Shown here: positions 1-7,703 of the stretch, piece by piece
How the letters are laid out: each line of letters starts with the position of its first letter
Numbering within the stretch: position 1 is the first letter of the stretch
Source of the DNA: Acinetobacter pittii
Lineage (GTDB): Bacteria; Pseudomonadota; Gammaproteobacteria; Pseudomonadales; Moraxellaceae
Assembly: GCF_034067285.1 (NCBI RefSeq)
Contig: NZ_CP139286.1
Location: 1,612,001 to 1,676,000, forward strand
Length of the DNA stretch: 64,000 bases
Direction of reading: 5' to 3'
Translations under genes and position numbers: made by a program
The notes under the pieces: generated by a model
The model's input: the letters and a program-made list of their open reading frames with translations, nothing else
Told to the model about the DNA's origin: nothing
Database searches by the model: none

Positions 1-765
1 ATGTTACCCGAAGCCTTGAAAAACCGTGGTGAAAAAATTGCACAGGACTTGGCCGACTCAGTTGTTTTAGGCTGTGGTCAGTTCTGTACCAATCCGGGTT
101 TAATTTTGGGCATCAAATCAGCTGAGTTTAGCCAGCTTATTCGTAACCTAACTGAAATTATGGGTGGCAAACCTGCACAGACTATGCTGAATGCCGGAAC
201 CTTAAAAAGCTATACCGCGGGTCTTGAGCATTTAACCCAGCATCAAGGTGTTGAACATTTGGCAGGTCAAACCCAGCAAGGCAATCAGGCACAGCCACAA
301 CTGTTTAAAGCTGATGTGGAGCTGTTATTGGCAGGTGATCAGCTTTTACAAGAAGAAATCTTTGGGCCAGCGACTGTCATCATTGAGGTTGAAGATAAAG
401 CCCAACTCATTCAAGCCCTACAAAGCATGAATGGACAGCTGACTGCAACTTTAATTGCCGATGAAGCAGACTTAACCGAGTTTGCAGATGTGGTTCCTGT
501 GCTAGAAGAAAAAGCAGGCCGATTACTCATCAATGGCTACCCAACAGGTGTTGAAGTATGTGATGCCATGGTACACGGCGGACCATACCCAGCGACTTCT
601 GATGCAAGAGGTACATCAGTTGGAACCTTAGCCATTGACCGTTATTTGCGCCCAGTCTGTTACCAAAACTATCCGCAAAGTTTATTGCCGGAAGCCTTAA
701 AAGACAGCAACCCATTGCAGATTTTAAGACTGGTCAATGGTGAGATGACCAAAGCAGCGATCTAA
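1..765 (+). CDS. Aldehyde dehydrogenase (alpha-ketoglutarate semialdehyde dehydrogenase type), C-terminal 254 residues only
   Basis: The window opens inside this gene; the first ATG is an internal methionine, equivalent to residue 272 of the full-length copy on the minus strand at 57068-58645. The visible part holds the catalytic cysteine motif GQFCTNPG and the EEIFGPA motif of aldehyde dehydrogenases. It matches the other copy at 248 of 254 residues. The family oxidises 2-oxoglutarate semialdehyde (2,5-dioxovalerate) to 2-oxoglutarate with NAD(P)+, the last step of oxidative pentose or hexarate pathways. The similarity continues past the stop codon into the terminator, so the two genes are an inverted duplication. 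The missing N-terminal half cannot be judged. Confidence 0.93.
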   Translation: MLPEALKNRGEKIAQDLADSVVLGCGQFCTNPGLILGIKSAEFSQLIRNLTEIMGGKPAQTMLNAGTLKSYTAGLEHLTQHQGVEHLAGQTQQGNQAQPQLFKADVELLLAGDQLLQEEIFGPATVIIEVEDKAQLIQALQSMNGQLTATLIADEADLTEFADVVPVLEEKAGRLLINGYPTGVEVCDAMVHGGPYPATSDARGTSVGTLAIDRYLRPVCYQNYPQSLLPEALKDSNPLQILRLVNGEMTKAAI

Positions 766-770
766 TAAAA

Positions 771-805
771 TAAGAAAAGAGACCACTCGTTGGTCTCTTT
801 TCTTA
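771..805. terminator. Bidirectional terminator, GAGACC/GGTCTC type
   Basis: A perfect 15-bp stem (TAAGAAAAGAGACCA with its complement) around loop CTCGT lies between the convergent genes ending at 765 and 820. It has A- and T-tracts on both sides, so it can serve both strands. A near-identical hairpin follows the duplicate dehydrogenase at 57031-57060. Confidence 0.85.
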
Positions 806-819
806 TCCTAAAAATAAAT

Positions 820-1716
820 CTATAGCGGAGTAGGCAAATTAAGCACGACTTGAGCATCTTCAATAACATCTAAGCGGAGAATTCTTGAGGCACCTAGCTC
901 ATTTAGCAATGTAGTTAAAGGCCCTTCATTTTTCTCGAGTTGAACATTCTTTGGGAAAAGTTTTTGAGCGAAAGAAAGAATATTGGACTGAACTTCTGTT
1001 CGATGCCATTTCCCATCAACAACATGTAACATAGTGGCTTTGTTGATATGTGTTTCAGAAGCGACATGTTTTAAATTCGGTACTAAGGTTTTCAAGCTTA
1101 AATCTAATTTTCCATTAACATCGAAAATTTTAGCTTGAACCTCTTTTGAACTAATGTTGACGTCAATTTTAGTCAGCCATTTTGGAAGTTGGTAACCATA
1201 TACACCACGGACTCTAGCAATTTCTGTATCTACAGGCAAAGCTAAAACATGCGCATAAAAATGACGTTGATGCATCGATTTCATCAACTCAGCAATGTGT
1301 GGCCCGCGAGCGTTAGGTTGACGTACAACAATCGCAATCGACCCTTCGTTATAAGGGTCATTATCACAAACTGAATAGGTAAAGAACGTAACAGCGACCA
1401 ACCCATAACCCGGAAATGGTTGTAATGGAGTTAAAGCCGCAGGAAGTTTTGCCTTAATGAGCTTAATTGGAGCAAGCATTAAAAGCTGTACATTTGCACT
1501 GCGATAATAAAAGTTGGGTGCCCAGACAGGACCTACACGTGACTCTACAATTTTTTTAGGAATATGGCGGAAAAAATCGATGTTGCCCGCAGCAGGGTCT
1601 TGAGCGACTTCGTTTAGATCAGGGTTCATTCTAAAACGGTCATAATAACCATCTTTGGGTACTTTAACTTTTTGTTGCCCAAACTCAACCTCAGTAAACT
1701 GTTGTTTTATATTCAT
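820..1716 (-). CDS. Acetoacetate decarboxylase (ADC) family protein
   Basis: The 298-residue protein has features of the ADC superfamily: a YNEGSI segment (residues 122-127) and the YGYQLPKW segment, where Lys179 aligns with the Schiff-base lysine of acetoacetate decarboxylase. The neighbouring lysine that tunes the active site in classic ADC is Trp180 here, so decarboxylation of acetoacetate should not be assumed; ADC-like aldolase/dehydratases are an alternative. The gene has its own MerR-type promoter (1798-1828) and is divergent from the hydrolase at 2047, which has a matching promoter. It converges on the aldehyde dehydrogenase fragment. No signal peptide is evident. The substrate is unknown. 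Confidence 0.85.
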   Translation of the reverse strand: MNIKQQFTEVEFGQQKVKVPKDGYYDRFRMNPDLNEVAQDPAAGNIDFFRHIPKKIVESRVGPVWAPNFYYRSANVQLLMLAPIKLIKAKLPAALTPLQPFPGYGLVAVTFFTYSVCDNDPYNEGSIAIVVRQPNARGPHIAELMKSMHQRHFYAHVLALPVDTEIARVRGVYGYQLPKWLTKIDVNISSKEVQAKIFDVNGKLDLSLKTLVPNLKHVASETHINKATMLHVVDGKWHRTEVQSNILSFAQKLFPKNVQLEKNEGPLTTLLNELGASRILRLDVIEDAQVVLNLPTPL

Positions 1717-1797
1717 GAGAGTTCACCTTTAATATTTAATGACCGAGTAGCTACTTTTGTCTATATCCAGACATGTTAATTAATAGCCAATGTGGGC

Positions 1798-1828
1798 ACT
1801 ATAAGATTAAAGCTAACTTTAAGGTCAA
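1798..1828 (-). promoter_or_regulatory. MerR-type promoter/operator of the ADC-like gene
   Basis: Read on the minus strand, -35 TTGACC (1823-1828) and -10 TATAGT (1798-1803) are separated by 19 bp, the overlong spacing typical of MerR-activated promoters. The spacer is a TTAAAGTTAGCTTTAA-like dyad. The same arrangement recurs at 1961, 2981, 7040 and 7517. Confidence 0.8.
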
Positions 1829-1960
1829 GGCTTTAATTTTTGATATGTCAAATCTTTGACATTTAAAAGAAATAAAATAAAAACAATTCAAGATTAAAAA
1901 GATACAAAGTTGAGTAGAGTCTTCATATAAATTTTATTTTTAAAATATGATTTAAGATGA

Positions 1961-1991
1961 TTGACCTTAAAGTTAACTTCAAGCTTAGTAT
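1961..1991 (+). promoter_or_regulatory. MerR-type promoter/operator of the alpha/beta hydrolase gene
   Basis: -35 TTGACC (1961-1966) and -10 TAGTAT (1986-1991) are 19 bp apart and flank the dyad TTAAAGTTAACTTCAA. Together with the mirror-image site at 1798-1828 it makes this 330-bp divergent region a two-promoter control region. Nothing else was seen in the AT-rich sequence between the two sites. Confidence 0.8.
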
Positions 1992-2046
1992 AAATATTCA
2001 AACTTTTATAACGAATCTATAAACAGTTTTCAGCAGGAGAACAAAG

Positions 2047-2877
2047 ATGGGATATGTAACAACAAAAGACGGTGTAGAAATTTTTTATAAGGACTGGGGA
2101 CCACGCGATGCCCAAGTTTTATTTTTTCATCATGGTTGGCCTTTAAGTTCAGATGATTGGGACACACAATTGCTTTTTTTCCTTAAAGAAGGTTTTCGTG
2201 TAGTTGCTCATGACAGACGTGGGCATGGGCGTTCAAGTCAAGTGTGGGATGGTCATGATATGGACCACTATGCAGATGATGTCGCAGAAGTGGTTAAACA
2301 TCTGAACATTAAAAATGCAATTCATATTGGTCACTCAACGGGTGGTGGTGAAGTAGCTCACTACATTGCGCGTCATGGTGAAGAAAATGTTGCGAAAGCT
2401 GTACTTGTTAGTGCAGTACCACCGCTTATGGTTAAAACTGAGAATAATCCTGAAGGTTTACCAAAAGAAGTTTTTGATGACCTGCAAAATCAAGTTCTCA
2501 CAAACCGTGCGCAATTTTTCCGTGATTTGCCATCTGGTCCGTTTTATGGTTTTAACCGACCTGATGCGAAGCCATCTGAAGGCATCATTTCTAACTGGTG
2601 GCGTCAGGGCATGACGGGTAGTGCAAAAGCACATTACGACGGTATTGTGGCATTCTCACAAACTGACTTTACTGAAGATTTAAAGAAAATCACGGTTCCT
2701 GTTTTGGTGTTGCATGGTGACGATGATCAGATCGTGCCTTATAAAACTTCAGGCGTGAAATCTGCTGAGTTACTTCAAAATAGCCAACTCAAAATCTATC
2801 CAGGTTTTTCTCATGGCATGTTAACTGTTAACCATGAAGTAATTAATGCGGACTTGTTGGCTTTTATTCGTGAATAA
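2047..2877 (+). CDS. Alpha/beta hydrolase, non-heme chloroperoxidase/esterase-like
   Basis: The 276-residue cytosolic protein has a complete alpha/beta-hydrolase triad: nucleophile Ser97 in GHSTGGG, an acid in HGDDDQIVP and a histidine in GFSHGM. HHGW (residues 28-31) supplies the oxyanion-hole region. The size and motifs match the cofactor-free haloperoxidase/arylesterase group, which hydrolyses esters and can perhydrolyse short acids. The start follows a CAGGAG ribosome site. A MerR-type promoter precedes it and a strong terminator follows, so it is transcribed alone within the MerR regulon. The natural substrate cannot be read from the sequence. Confidence 0.9.
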   Translation: MGYVTTKDGVEIFYKDWGPRDAQVLFFHHGWPLSSDDWDTQLLFFLKEGFRVVAHDRRGHGRSSQVWDGHDMDHYADDVAEVVKHLNIKNAIHIGHSTGGGEVAHYIARHGEENVAKAVLVSAVPPLMVKTENNPEGLPKEVFDDLQNQVLTNRAQFFRDLPSGPFYGFNRPDAKPSEGIISNWWRQGMTGSAKAHYDGIVAFSQTDFTEDLKKITVPVLVLHGDDDQIVPYKTSGVKSAELLQNSQLKIYPGFSHGMLTVNHEVINADLLAFIRE

Positions 2878-2895
2878 TTAAAAGCGTTTAAACTT

Positions 2896-2928
2896 CAAAA
2901 AAGAGGCCTAAAGAGTGCCTCTTTTTTT
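2896..2928 (+). terminator. Rho-independent terminator after the hydrolase
   Basis: The stem AAAAGAGGC pairs with GCCTCTTTT and is followed by a T-run. It separates the hydrolase from the next MerR-type promoter at 2981. Confidence 0.8.
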
Positions 2929-2980
2929 ATATAAAAAATTAATAAAGTCAAAATATTAAATATAGAAATACTAAAAGGTA

Positions 2981-3011
2981 TTGACATTAAAGTTAGCTTT
3001 AATCTTAAAGT
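2981..3011 (+). promoter_or_regulatory. MerR-type promoter/operator of the OYE-enoyl reductase operon
   Basis: A consensus -35 TTGACA (2981-2986) and -10 TAAAGT (3006-3011) are separated by exactly 19 bp containing the palindrome ATTAAAGTTAGCTTTAAT. This is the most symmetrical of the five sites. Confidence 0.82.
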
Positions 3012-3038
3012 AAAGTCATACTGAATGAGGTCATTCCA

Positions 3039-4277
3039 ATGAAAGTTTTCGAAAAATTAGTATTCCCAAATGGCTCATATGTTCCTAACCGTATTGCTAA
3101 AGCGGCAATGGAAGAAAACATGGCTGATTTAAACCACGCACCATCAGAAGAATTAATGCGTCTATATCAAGCTTGGGCAAATGGTGGCGTAGGTTTAATC
3201 ATTACCGGAAATGTAATGGTAGATCGCCGCGCAATGACTGGACCGGGCGGTGTCGTGCTGGAAGATGAAAAACATCTAGGTACTTTTAAAAAATGGGCAC
3301 AAATTGGCCGTTCAAAAGGCGCTCAGGTTTGGCTTCAAATCAACCATCCTGGTCGTCAAATGCAGTCAAATTTAGGGCAACAAACATGGGCACCTTCTGC
3401 TGTTGCTTTAGATTTAGGAAAAATGTCAGACCGTTTTAATACACCAATCGAAATGACTGAATCTATGATTGCAGAGGTGATTCAGCGTTTTGCAAACACT
3501 GCGAGGTTAGGTGAAAAAGCAGGATTTACTGGTGTAGAAATTCATGCAGCGCATGGTTATTTATTAAGCCAGTTTCTTTCTCCACTCAGCAATAAACGCC
3601 AAGATCAGTGGGGTGGTTCTTTAGAAAACCGCGCTCGCATTTTAATTGAGATTGTAGAAGCAGTTCGTAAAGTGGTTTCACCTGAATTTACTGTGGCGGT
3701 AAAACTAAATTCAGCCGATTTCCAACGTGGTGGATTTAGTGCTGAAGACGCTCAACAAGTGGTTAAAATGTTAAATGAGCATGCAGTCGATTTGGTGGAG
3801 CTTTCAGGCGGTAGCTATGAAGCACCTGCGATGCAAGGTCAAGCGCGTGATGGCCGAACACTTGCTCGTGAAGCTTACTTTTTAGAATTTGCACAAGAAA
3901 TTCGTAAAGTTGCCAAAATGCCTGTTATGGTGACAGGTGGCATACGCCGTAAGCAGGTAGCAGAGCAAGTGATTGAAAGTGGTGTAGATATGGTCGGTAT
4001 TGCTACGGCTTTAGCGATTGAGCCTAATTTGCCAAATGCTTGGAAACAAGGCCACAATGTCACACCAGAGCTAAAACCAATTACATGGGAAAATAAAACA
4101 CTTGCTTCACTTGCGAATATGGCTGTGGTCAAATTCCAGTTACGTAATTTAAGTTCTGGTAAAAAAACAAAACCAAATGTTTCACCAGCTTGGGCTTTAA
4201 TTTTGCAACAATCAGCGATGTCATGCCGTACCCGCCAATACAAAAAAGGTATGCGTGATTATTCATTTGCTTCTTAA
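3039..4277 (+). CDS. NADH:flavin oxidoreductase / old yellow enzyme family
   Basis: The 412-residue protein is a single FMN-binding TIM barrel of the old-yellow-enzyme class, without the C-terminal FeS/FAD domains of 2,4-dienoyl-CoA reductase. Visible motifs are NHPGRQ, HAAHGYLLSQFLSP, the NKRxDxWGGSLENRAR signature and a C-terminal phosphate-binding VMVTGGIR segment. Such enzymes reduce activated C=C bonds of enals, enones or nitro-compounds with NAD(P)H. It is the first gene of a two-gene operon (15-bp gap to the next gene) behind a MerR-type promoter, which suggests a role against reactive electrophiles. The substrate is unknown. Confidence 0.9.
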   Translation: MKVFEKLVFPNGSYVPNRIAKAAMEENMADLNHAPSEELMRLYQAWANGGVGLIITGNVMVDRRAMTGPGGVVLEDEKHLGTFKKWAQIGRSKGAQVWLQINHPGRQMQSNLGQQTWAPSAVALDLGKMSDRFNTPIEMTESMIAEVIQRFANTARLGEKAGFTGVEIHAAHGYLLSQFLSPLSNKRQDQWGGSLENRARILIEIVEAVRKVVSPEFTVAVKLNSADFQRGGFSAEDAQQVVKMLNEHAVDLVELSGGSYEAPAMQGQARDGRTLAREAYFLEFAQEIRKVAKMPVMVTGGIRRKQVAEQVIESGVDMVGIATALAIEPNLPNAWKQGHNVTPELKPITWENKTLASLANMAVVKFQLRNLSSGKKTKPNVSPAWALILQQSAMSCRTRQYKKGMRDYSFAS

Positions 4278-4292
4278 TAAAAGAGTAGTGTT

Positions 4293-5360
4293 ATGACAAA
4301 TCCTAACGATTCAAATTGGATAATCTATGGAGCAAATGGCTACACGGGTGAGTTAATCGCTCGTGAAGCTGTACGCCAAGGTCTAAAACCAACTTTGGCT
4401 GGTCGTAACAAAGCCAAGGTTGAAACACTCGCTCAAGAGTTGGGGCTCAACTATAAAGCTTTTGGACTTGATAACGTAGATGCAGTAAGTGAGCAACTCC
4501 AAGGCTTTAAATTGGTTATGCACTGCGCAGGACCATTTTCAGCGACCTCGAAGCCTATGATGGAAGCTTGTATAAAAGCAGGTGCTCACTATCTCGATAT
4601 TACTGGTGAAATTGCGGTATTTGAATTAGCGCAGTCACTTAACAGCCAAGCCGAAAAAGCTGATATCGTGCTTTGTCCGGGTGTTGGTTTCGATGTGATT
4701 CCGACAGATTGTGTCGCTGCCGCTCTCAAAGAAGCACTGCCAGATGCGACTCATTTAGCACTTGGTTTCGACTCAAGAACAGGACTTTCACCAGGTACTG
4801 CCAAAACCAGTACAGAAGGTATGGCCGAAGGCGGAAAAATTCGTAAAAACGGAAAAATTACTACAGTTCCATTAGCACATTATGTTCGGACCATTGATTT
4901 TGGGGACGGTAAAAAAAGTGCTATGAGCGTTCCATGGGGAGACGTATCTACAGCGTTCTATACAACAGGTATTCCAAACATTGAAGTGTTTGTACCCGCA
5001 TTTCCCAAAATGATCGTGGGCGCGAAAATGATGAACTATGTACGCCCCGTATTAAAACTGAAAGCTGTGCAGAAGTTTATTAAGTCACGTATTGAAAAAA
5101 CGGTCGTTGGGCCAAATGAGGAACTCCGTGCGAAAGTACCAACCTATGTGTGGGGTGAAGCGAGAAACTCACGTGGGGAAATAAAAACCGCCCGTATCCA
5201 AACAGAAAATGCATATAGCCTTACCGTAAATGGCTCTCTGACTGTGGTGAATTATTTACTCAAAAATACCGTTAAAGGCGGTACATATACACCTGCAAAA
5301 CTAATGGGTTATAAGCTAGTGACCGAGCTGCCGGGTTCTGGTCCGCTGGTCATTAATTAA
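4293..5360 (+). CDS. Saccharopine dehydrogenase NADP-binding-domain protein (trans-acting enoyl reductase-like)
   Basis: The 355-residue protein opens with a Rossmann fold and the dinucleotide-binding motif GANGYTG (residues 13-19), followed by LAGRNKAK. This is the layout of the saccharopine-dehydrogenase-like family that includes mycobacterial trans-acting enoyl reductases. The family reduces or oxidises carbonyl/enoyl groups; lysine metabolism is not implied. It lies 15 bp downstream of the old-yellow-enzyme gene and is probably co-transcribed from the MerR-type promoter at 2981. A strong terminator follows. The pairing of two reductases suggests successive steps on one substrate, which is inference. 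Confidence 0.85.
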   Translation: MTNPNDSNWIIYGANGYTGELIAREAVRQGLKPTLAGRNKAKVETLAQELGLNYKAFGLDNVDAVSEQLQGFKLVMHCAGPFSATSKPMMEACIKAGAHYLDITGEIAVFELAQSLNSQAEKADIVLCPGVGFDVIPTDCVAAALKEALPDATHLALGFDSRTGLSPGTAKTSTEGMAEGGKIRKNGKITTVPLAHYVRTIDFGDGKKSAMSVPWGDVSTAFYTTGIPNIEVFVPAFPKMIVGAKMMNYVRPVLKLKAVQKFIKSRIEKTVVGPNEELRAKVPTYVWGEARNSRGEIKTARIQTENAYSLTVNGSLTVVNYLLKNTVKGGTYTPAKLMGYKLVTELPGSGPLVIN

Positions 5361-5395
5361 AAAGCCTTTATTAAAACACCATGTTTATAAATAGT

Positions 5396-5432
5396 CCCGA
5401 ACAAGGAGTCATTCATGTTCGGGTTATTTTTA
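5396..5432 (+). terminator. Terminator of the OYE operon
   Basis: The stem CCCGAACA (5396-5403) pairs with TGTTCGGG (5416-5423) and is followed by TTATTTTT. Confidence 0.8.
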
Positions 5433-5561
5433 AATATTTCAAGTAAATACAGCTTTATATAGATGAAAGAAAAACAGCAAACAAAACACTCCATAAGAAA
5501 TAATTCAAATTGAATATACTAAAAAGCGATAAATATTTTTCATAACAAAGGAATGAGAATA

Positions 5562-6137
5562 GTGAGAAAACTCATACTATTTCTACATGCATCGCTAGAT
5601 AGTTTTGTGGAAGGTCCAAATGGGGCAATGGACATAGGTTGGATTGCTTACGACGCCGATTTAGCAAATCATGCCAAAGAAGTTTTGAGTACTGCCGATA
5701 CTGTGATATGGGGGCGTGCAACTTACCAAATGATGCATAATTACTGGCCAACCATGCTTTCAAACCCAGAAGCTTCAGAGCACGAACGAAATCATGCAAA
5801 ATGGATTGAAAAGACAGAAAAAATTGTTTTTTCAACTACTTTAGATACAGTTGAATGGAATAACTCCAGACTTGTGAAAGACCATGTCGAAGAAGAAATT
5901 AATAAACTTAAACAGAAGCAGGGCAAGGATATGGTAATTCTGGGGAGTCCTCGCTTTGCGCATTATCTGATGCAACTTGGTTTAATTGATGAATACAAAA
6001 TTACGGTTTCGCCTGTGCTGATTGGTAGTGGCTTGCCACTATTCCAAGGTATTCAAGAAAAGACTAATCTTAAACTTATTGAAAATAAAACGTTTGCTTC
6101 AGGTGCAATAGGCCTTCACTATCAAAAGATTGGCTGA
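5562..6137 (+). CDS. Dihydrofolate-reductase-like (RibD C-terminal domain) protein
   Basis: The product, about 191 residues, begins RKLILFLHASLDSFV, typical of the RibD-C/DHFR-like family of NADPH-dependent reductases of unknown substrate. It also shows the TVIWGRATYQMM and VILGSPRFAHYLM segments of that fold. I prefer the GTG start at 5562: the AAGGA at 5548-5552 touches the ATG at 5553 but is 9 nt from the GTG, and family members normally start at this MRKL position. No MerR-type promoter was seen directly upstream, unlike the flanking genes. It ends just before a bidirectional terminator. Confidence 0.88.
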   Translation: MRKLILFLHASLDSFVEGPNGAMDIGWIAYDADLANHAKEVLSTADTVIWGRATYQMMHNYWPTMLSNPEASEHERNHAKWIEKTEKIVFSTTLDTVEWNNSRLVKDHVEEEINKLKQKQGKDMVILGSPRFAHYLMQLGLIDEYKITVSPVLIGSGLPLFQGIQEKTNLKLIENKTFASGAIGLHYQKIG

Positions 6138-6157
6138 TTTTTTATAGTATTTATATG

Positions 6158-6198
6158 AAAAAGACGAATTACAGAATAGGGCTGTAATTCGTCTTTTT
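6158..6198. terminator. Bidirectional terminator between convergent genes
   Basis: A perfect 17-bp stem, AAAAAGACGAATTACAG with its complement at 6182-6198, has A/T tracts on both sides. It serves both the DHFR-like gene and the convergent DJ-1/PfpI gene. Confidence 0.88.
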
Positions 6199-6202
6199 AG
6201 AT

Positions 6203-7009
6203 TTATTGAATGCTACTTAAACGCTTAACCACTGCCTCGGCAATTTCTTTACTCGACTGCGGATTTTGTCCTGTAATAATTCTGTCGTCTGAAACTACAT
6301 ACGACGTAAATGGAACAAATGCTTGTTTATATTTTGCTCCACGTTCAATGAGCCCATTTTGTAGAGAAAAAGGAACTTGAGACTTAATACCCGACAGCGT
6401 TTCTTCAATATTTGCGAAACCCGTAACGGTCCTATCTGCAATTAAAGGTTTGCCATTTTCATCCTGTAAAGGTAATAGACCACCTACGCCGTGACATACT
6501 GCTGAAACAATTCCACCTTGGCGATAGATCTGTTCACTAATGTTCTGCAAAGCTTTATTGGTTGGGAAATCCCACATGGTGCCGTGACCACCAGTATAGT
6601 AAATGGCTTTGTACTCCGAAGGATTAATCACACTCGGAGCTAACGTTGTTTTTAACCGCTGCATAAACGCTGGGTCAGCTAAATGATCTCGTGCTGATTT
6701 GTCTAAATAAATAGACTTTAAGCTACGTTCATCTAGAGGAACCTGACCGCCTAAAGGACTTACAAAATCCATATCATAGCCAGCAGCCAAAGCGACATCG
6801 TAAAAATGAGTGAGTTCAGTTAGCCAAAGTCCTGTTTTATCCGAACGTGAAGGGTAAGCCGAGTGATTGGTCATCACGACTAAAATTTTTCCATTTGCTT
6901 TGCTAAGGCTTTGAGTTTTATCTAACTCTGCAGCATGTGCAACATTGGCAGTCAAAAAAATAGCAAAAATAATGGTTAACCAACGCTGAAAATCCCAAAC
7001 TTTAAACAT
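6203..7009 (-). CDS. Exported DJ-1/PfpI family (type 1 glutamine amidotransferase-like) protein
   Basis: The 268-residue protein carries a signal peptide (hydrophobic residues 11-23, likely cleavage after AHAA near residue 27) and a DJ-1/PfpI domain with nucleophile Cys172 in AVCHG, nearby His173 and Glu65. Such proteins are chaperone-, glyoxalase- or protease-like in stress responses. I chose the ATG at 7009 because a GAGGAA ribosome site sits 7 nt upstream; the ATG at 7030 would lie within about 3 nt of the expected transcript start of the MerR-type promoter at 7040-7070 and would bury the signal peptide. A cytosolic paralogue lies at 14559-15251. Confidence 0.88.
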   Translation of the reverse strand: MFKVWDFQRWLTIIFAIFLTANVAHAAELDKTQSLSKANGKILVVMTNHSAYPSRSDKTGLWLTELTHFYDVALAAGYDMDFVSPLGGQVPLDERSLKSIYLDKSARDHLADPAFMQRLKTTLAPSVINPSEYKAIYYTGGHGTMWDFPTNKALQNISEQIYRQGGIVSAVCHGVGGLLPLQDENGKPLIADRTVTGFANIEETLSGIKSQVPFSLQNGLIERGAKYKQAFVPFTSYVVSDDRIITGQNPQSSKEIAEAVVKRLSSIQ

Positions 7010-7039
7010 CACAGGTTCCTCATCTATCACCTGTGATCC

Positions 7040-7070
7040 ATCGTATGTTTAAAGCGTACTTTAAGGTCAA
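7040..7070 (-). promoter_or_regulatory. MerR-type promoter/operator of the exported DJ-1/PfpI gene
   Basis: Read on the minus strand, -35 TTGACC (7065-7070) and -10 TACGAT (7040-7045) are 19 bp apart and flank the dyad TTAAAGTACGCTTTAAA. It lies between this gene and the merR-type gene directly upstream on the same strand. Confidence 0.8.
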
Positions 7071-7085
7071 TAGTTCTTTAAAAAA

Positions 7086-7502
7086 TTACGGTGTTTTTGC
7101 TTTGTCGTAATAGAGGTTCATGAGTCGTTCTGCATTTTCTTCGCAAGTAATTTCATCTGGTTTGTTATTAATTGCTTCAACCATGGTTCGTAAATTTTGC
7201 TTACTCACTTTTAGTTTTTGTTCTAAAAGTTCAATTTCCTGAATTTTTGATTCAAGTGTTTGGATGAGTGCGTCATGGTTCCAACTACTCACTTTTGAAG
7301 GGAGAAAAGCTTTAATTTCTGCTAAAGAAAATCCAACTTGCTGGGCTTGCTGAATTAAAGAAAGTTGCTTTAAATCGTTGTCGGTATATTCGCGGTAGCC
7401 ATTTGATTTTCTTTTGGCTTTAGGCAAGAGTTTGATTTGCTCGTAGTAACGAATTGTAGGGGTACTTAAACCGCTTAGTTTAGATAACTCGCTAATATTC
7501 AT
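7086..7502 (-). CDS. MerR family transcriptional regulator
   Basis: The product, about 138 residues, has an N-terminal MerR winged helix (MNISELSKLSGLSTPTIRYY, then the KRKSNGYREY wing) and a C-terminal dimerisation coiled coil (about residues 75-112). The only cysteine is Cys120 near the C-terminus. The linker-helix cysteine of NmlR/AdhR-type aldehyde sensors and the paired cysteines of metal sensors are absent, so the ligand is unknown. MerR proteins twist promoters with 19-bp spacers, exactly the type found five times around this gene, including at 7517-7547 next to its own start. The ATG at 7502 is preferred because the ATG at 7523 lies inside that operator. Confidence 0.88.
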   Translation of the reverse strand: MNISELSKLSGLSTPTIRYYEQIKLLPKAKRKSNGYREYTDNDLKQLSLIQQAQQVGFSLAEIKAFLPSKVSSWNHDALIQTLESKIQEIELLEQKLKVSKQNLRTMVEAINNKPDEITCEENAERLMNLYYDKAKTP

Positions 7503-7516
7503 AGCCACATACTCTA

Positions 7517-7547
7517 TCGACATTCAAGTTAACTTTAGACTTATAGT
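7517..7547 (+). promoter_or_regulatory. MerR-type promoter/operator facing away from the merR-type gene
   Basis: On the plus strand TCGACA (7517-7522) and TATAGT (7542-7547) are 19 bp apart and flank the dyad TTCAAGTTAACTTTAGA. It probably autoregulates the divergent merR-type gene. On the plus strand it now points at no sense gene, since the esterase that follows is on the other strand. Confidence 0.65.
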
Positions 7548-7553
7548 CATGTA

Positions 7554-7589
7554 AAAGCAAGGCTCATAACTTTATCAGGTACATACTTT
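7554..7589. repeat. Left copy of an imperfect 36-bp direct repeat
   Basis: This segment (starting AAAGCAAGGCTCATAACTTT) matches 14455-14490 at 31 of 36 positions. The two copies bracket the esterase-to-LysR block. The left copy directly follows the MerR-type promoter, and the right copy precedes the second DJ-1/PfpI gene. Confidence 0.6.
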
Positions 7590-7640
7590 AGTAATGGAAA
7601 TTGAATTACTGGTCAGAATCCTTTCTGGGCTATAAAAAAT

Positions 7641-7672
7641 ATAAAGAAAGCATGTAATCATGCTTTCTTTAA
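7641..7672 (-). terminator. Terminator of the esterase gene
   Basis: A perfect 12-bp stem, AAAGAAAGCATG around loop TAAT with its complement, lies just downstream of the minus-strand esterase. Confidence 0.8.
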
Positions 7673-7703
7673 AAAATATATGTTAAGCAGGCTGTATAAA
7701 GAA

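Noticed and set aside
7010..7030. Upstream ATG at 7030 as the start of the exported DJ-1/PfpI protein
   Set aside because: It lies within about 3 nt of the expected transcript start of the MerR-type promoter, has no ribosome site and would place seven charged residues before the signal peptide.
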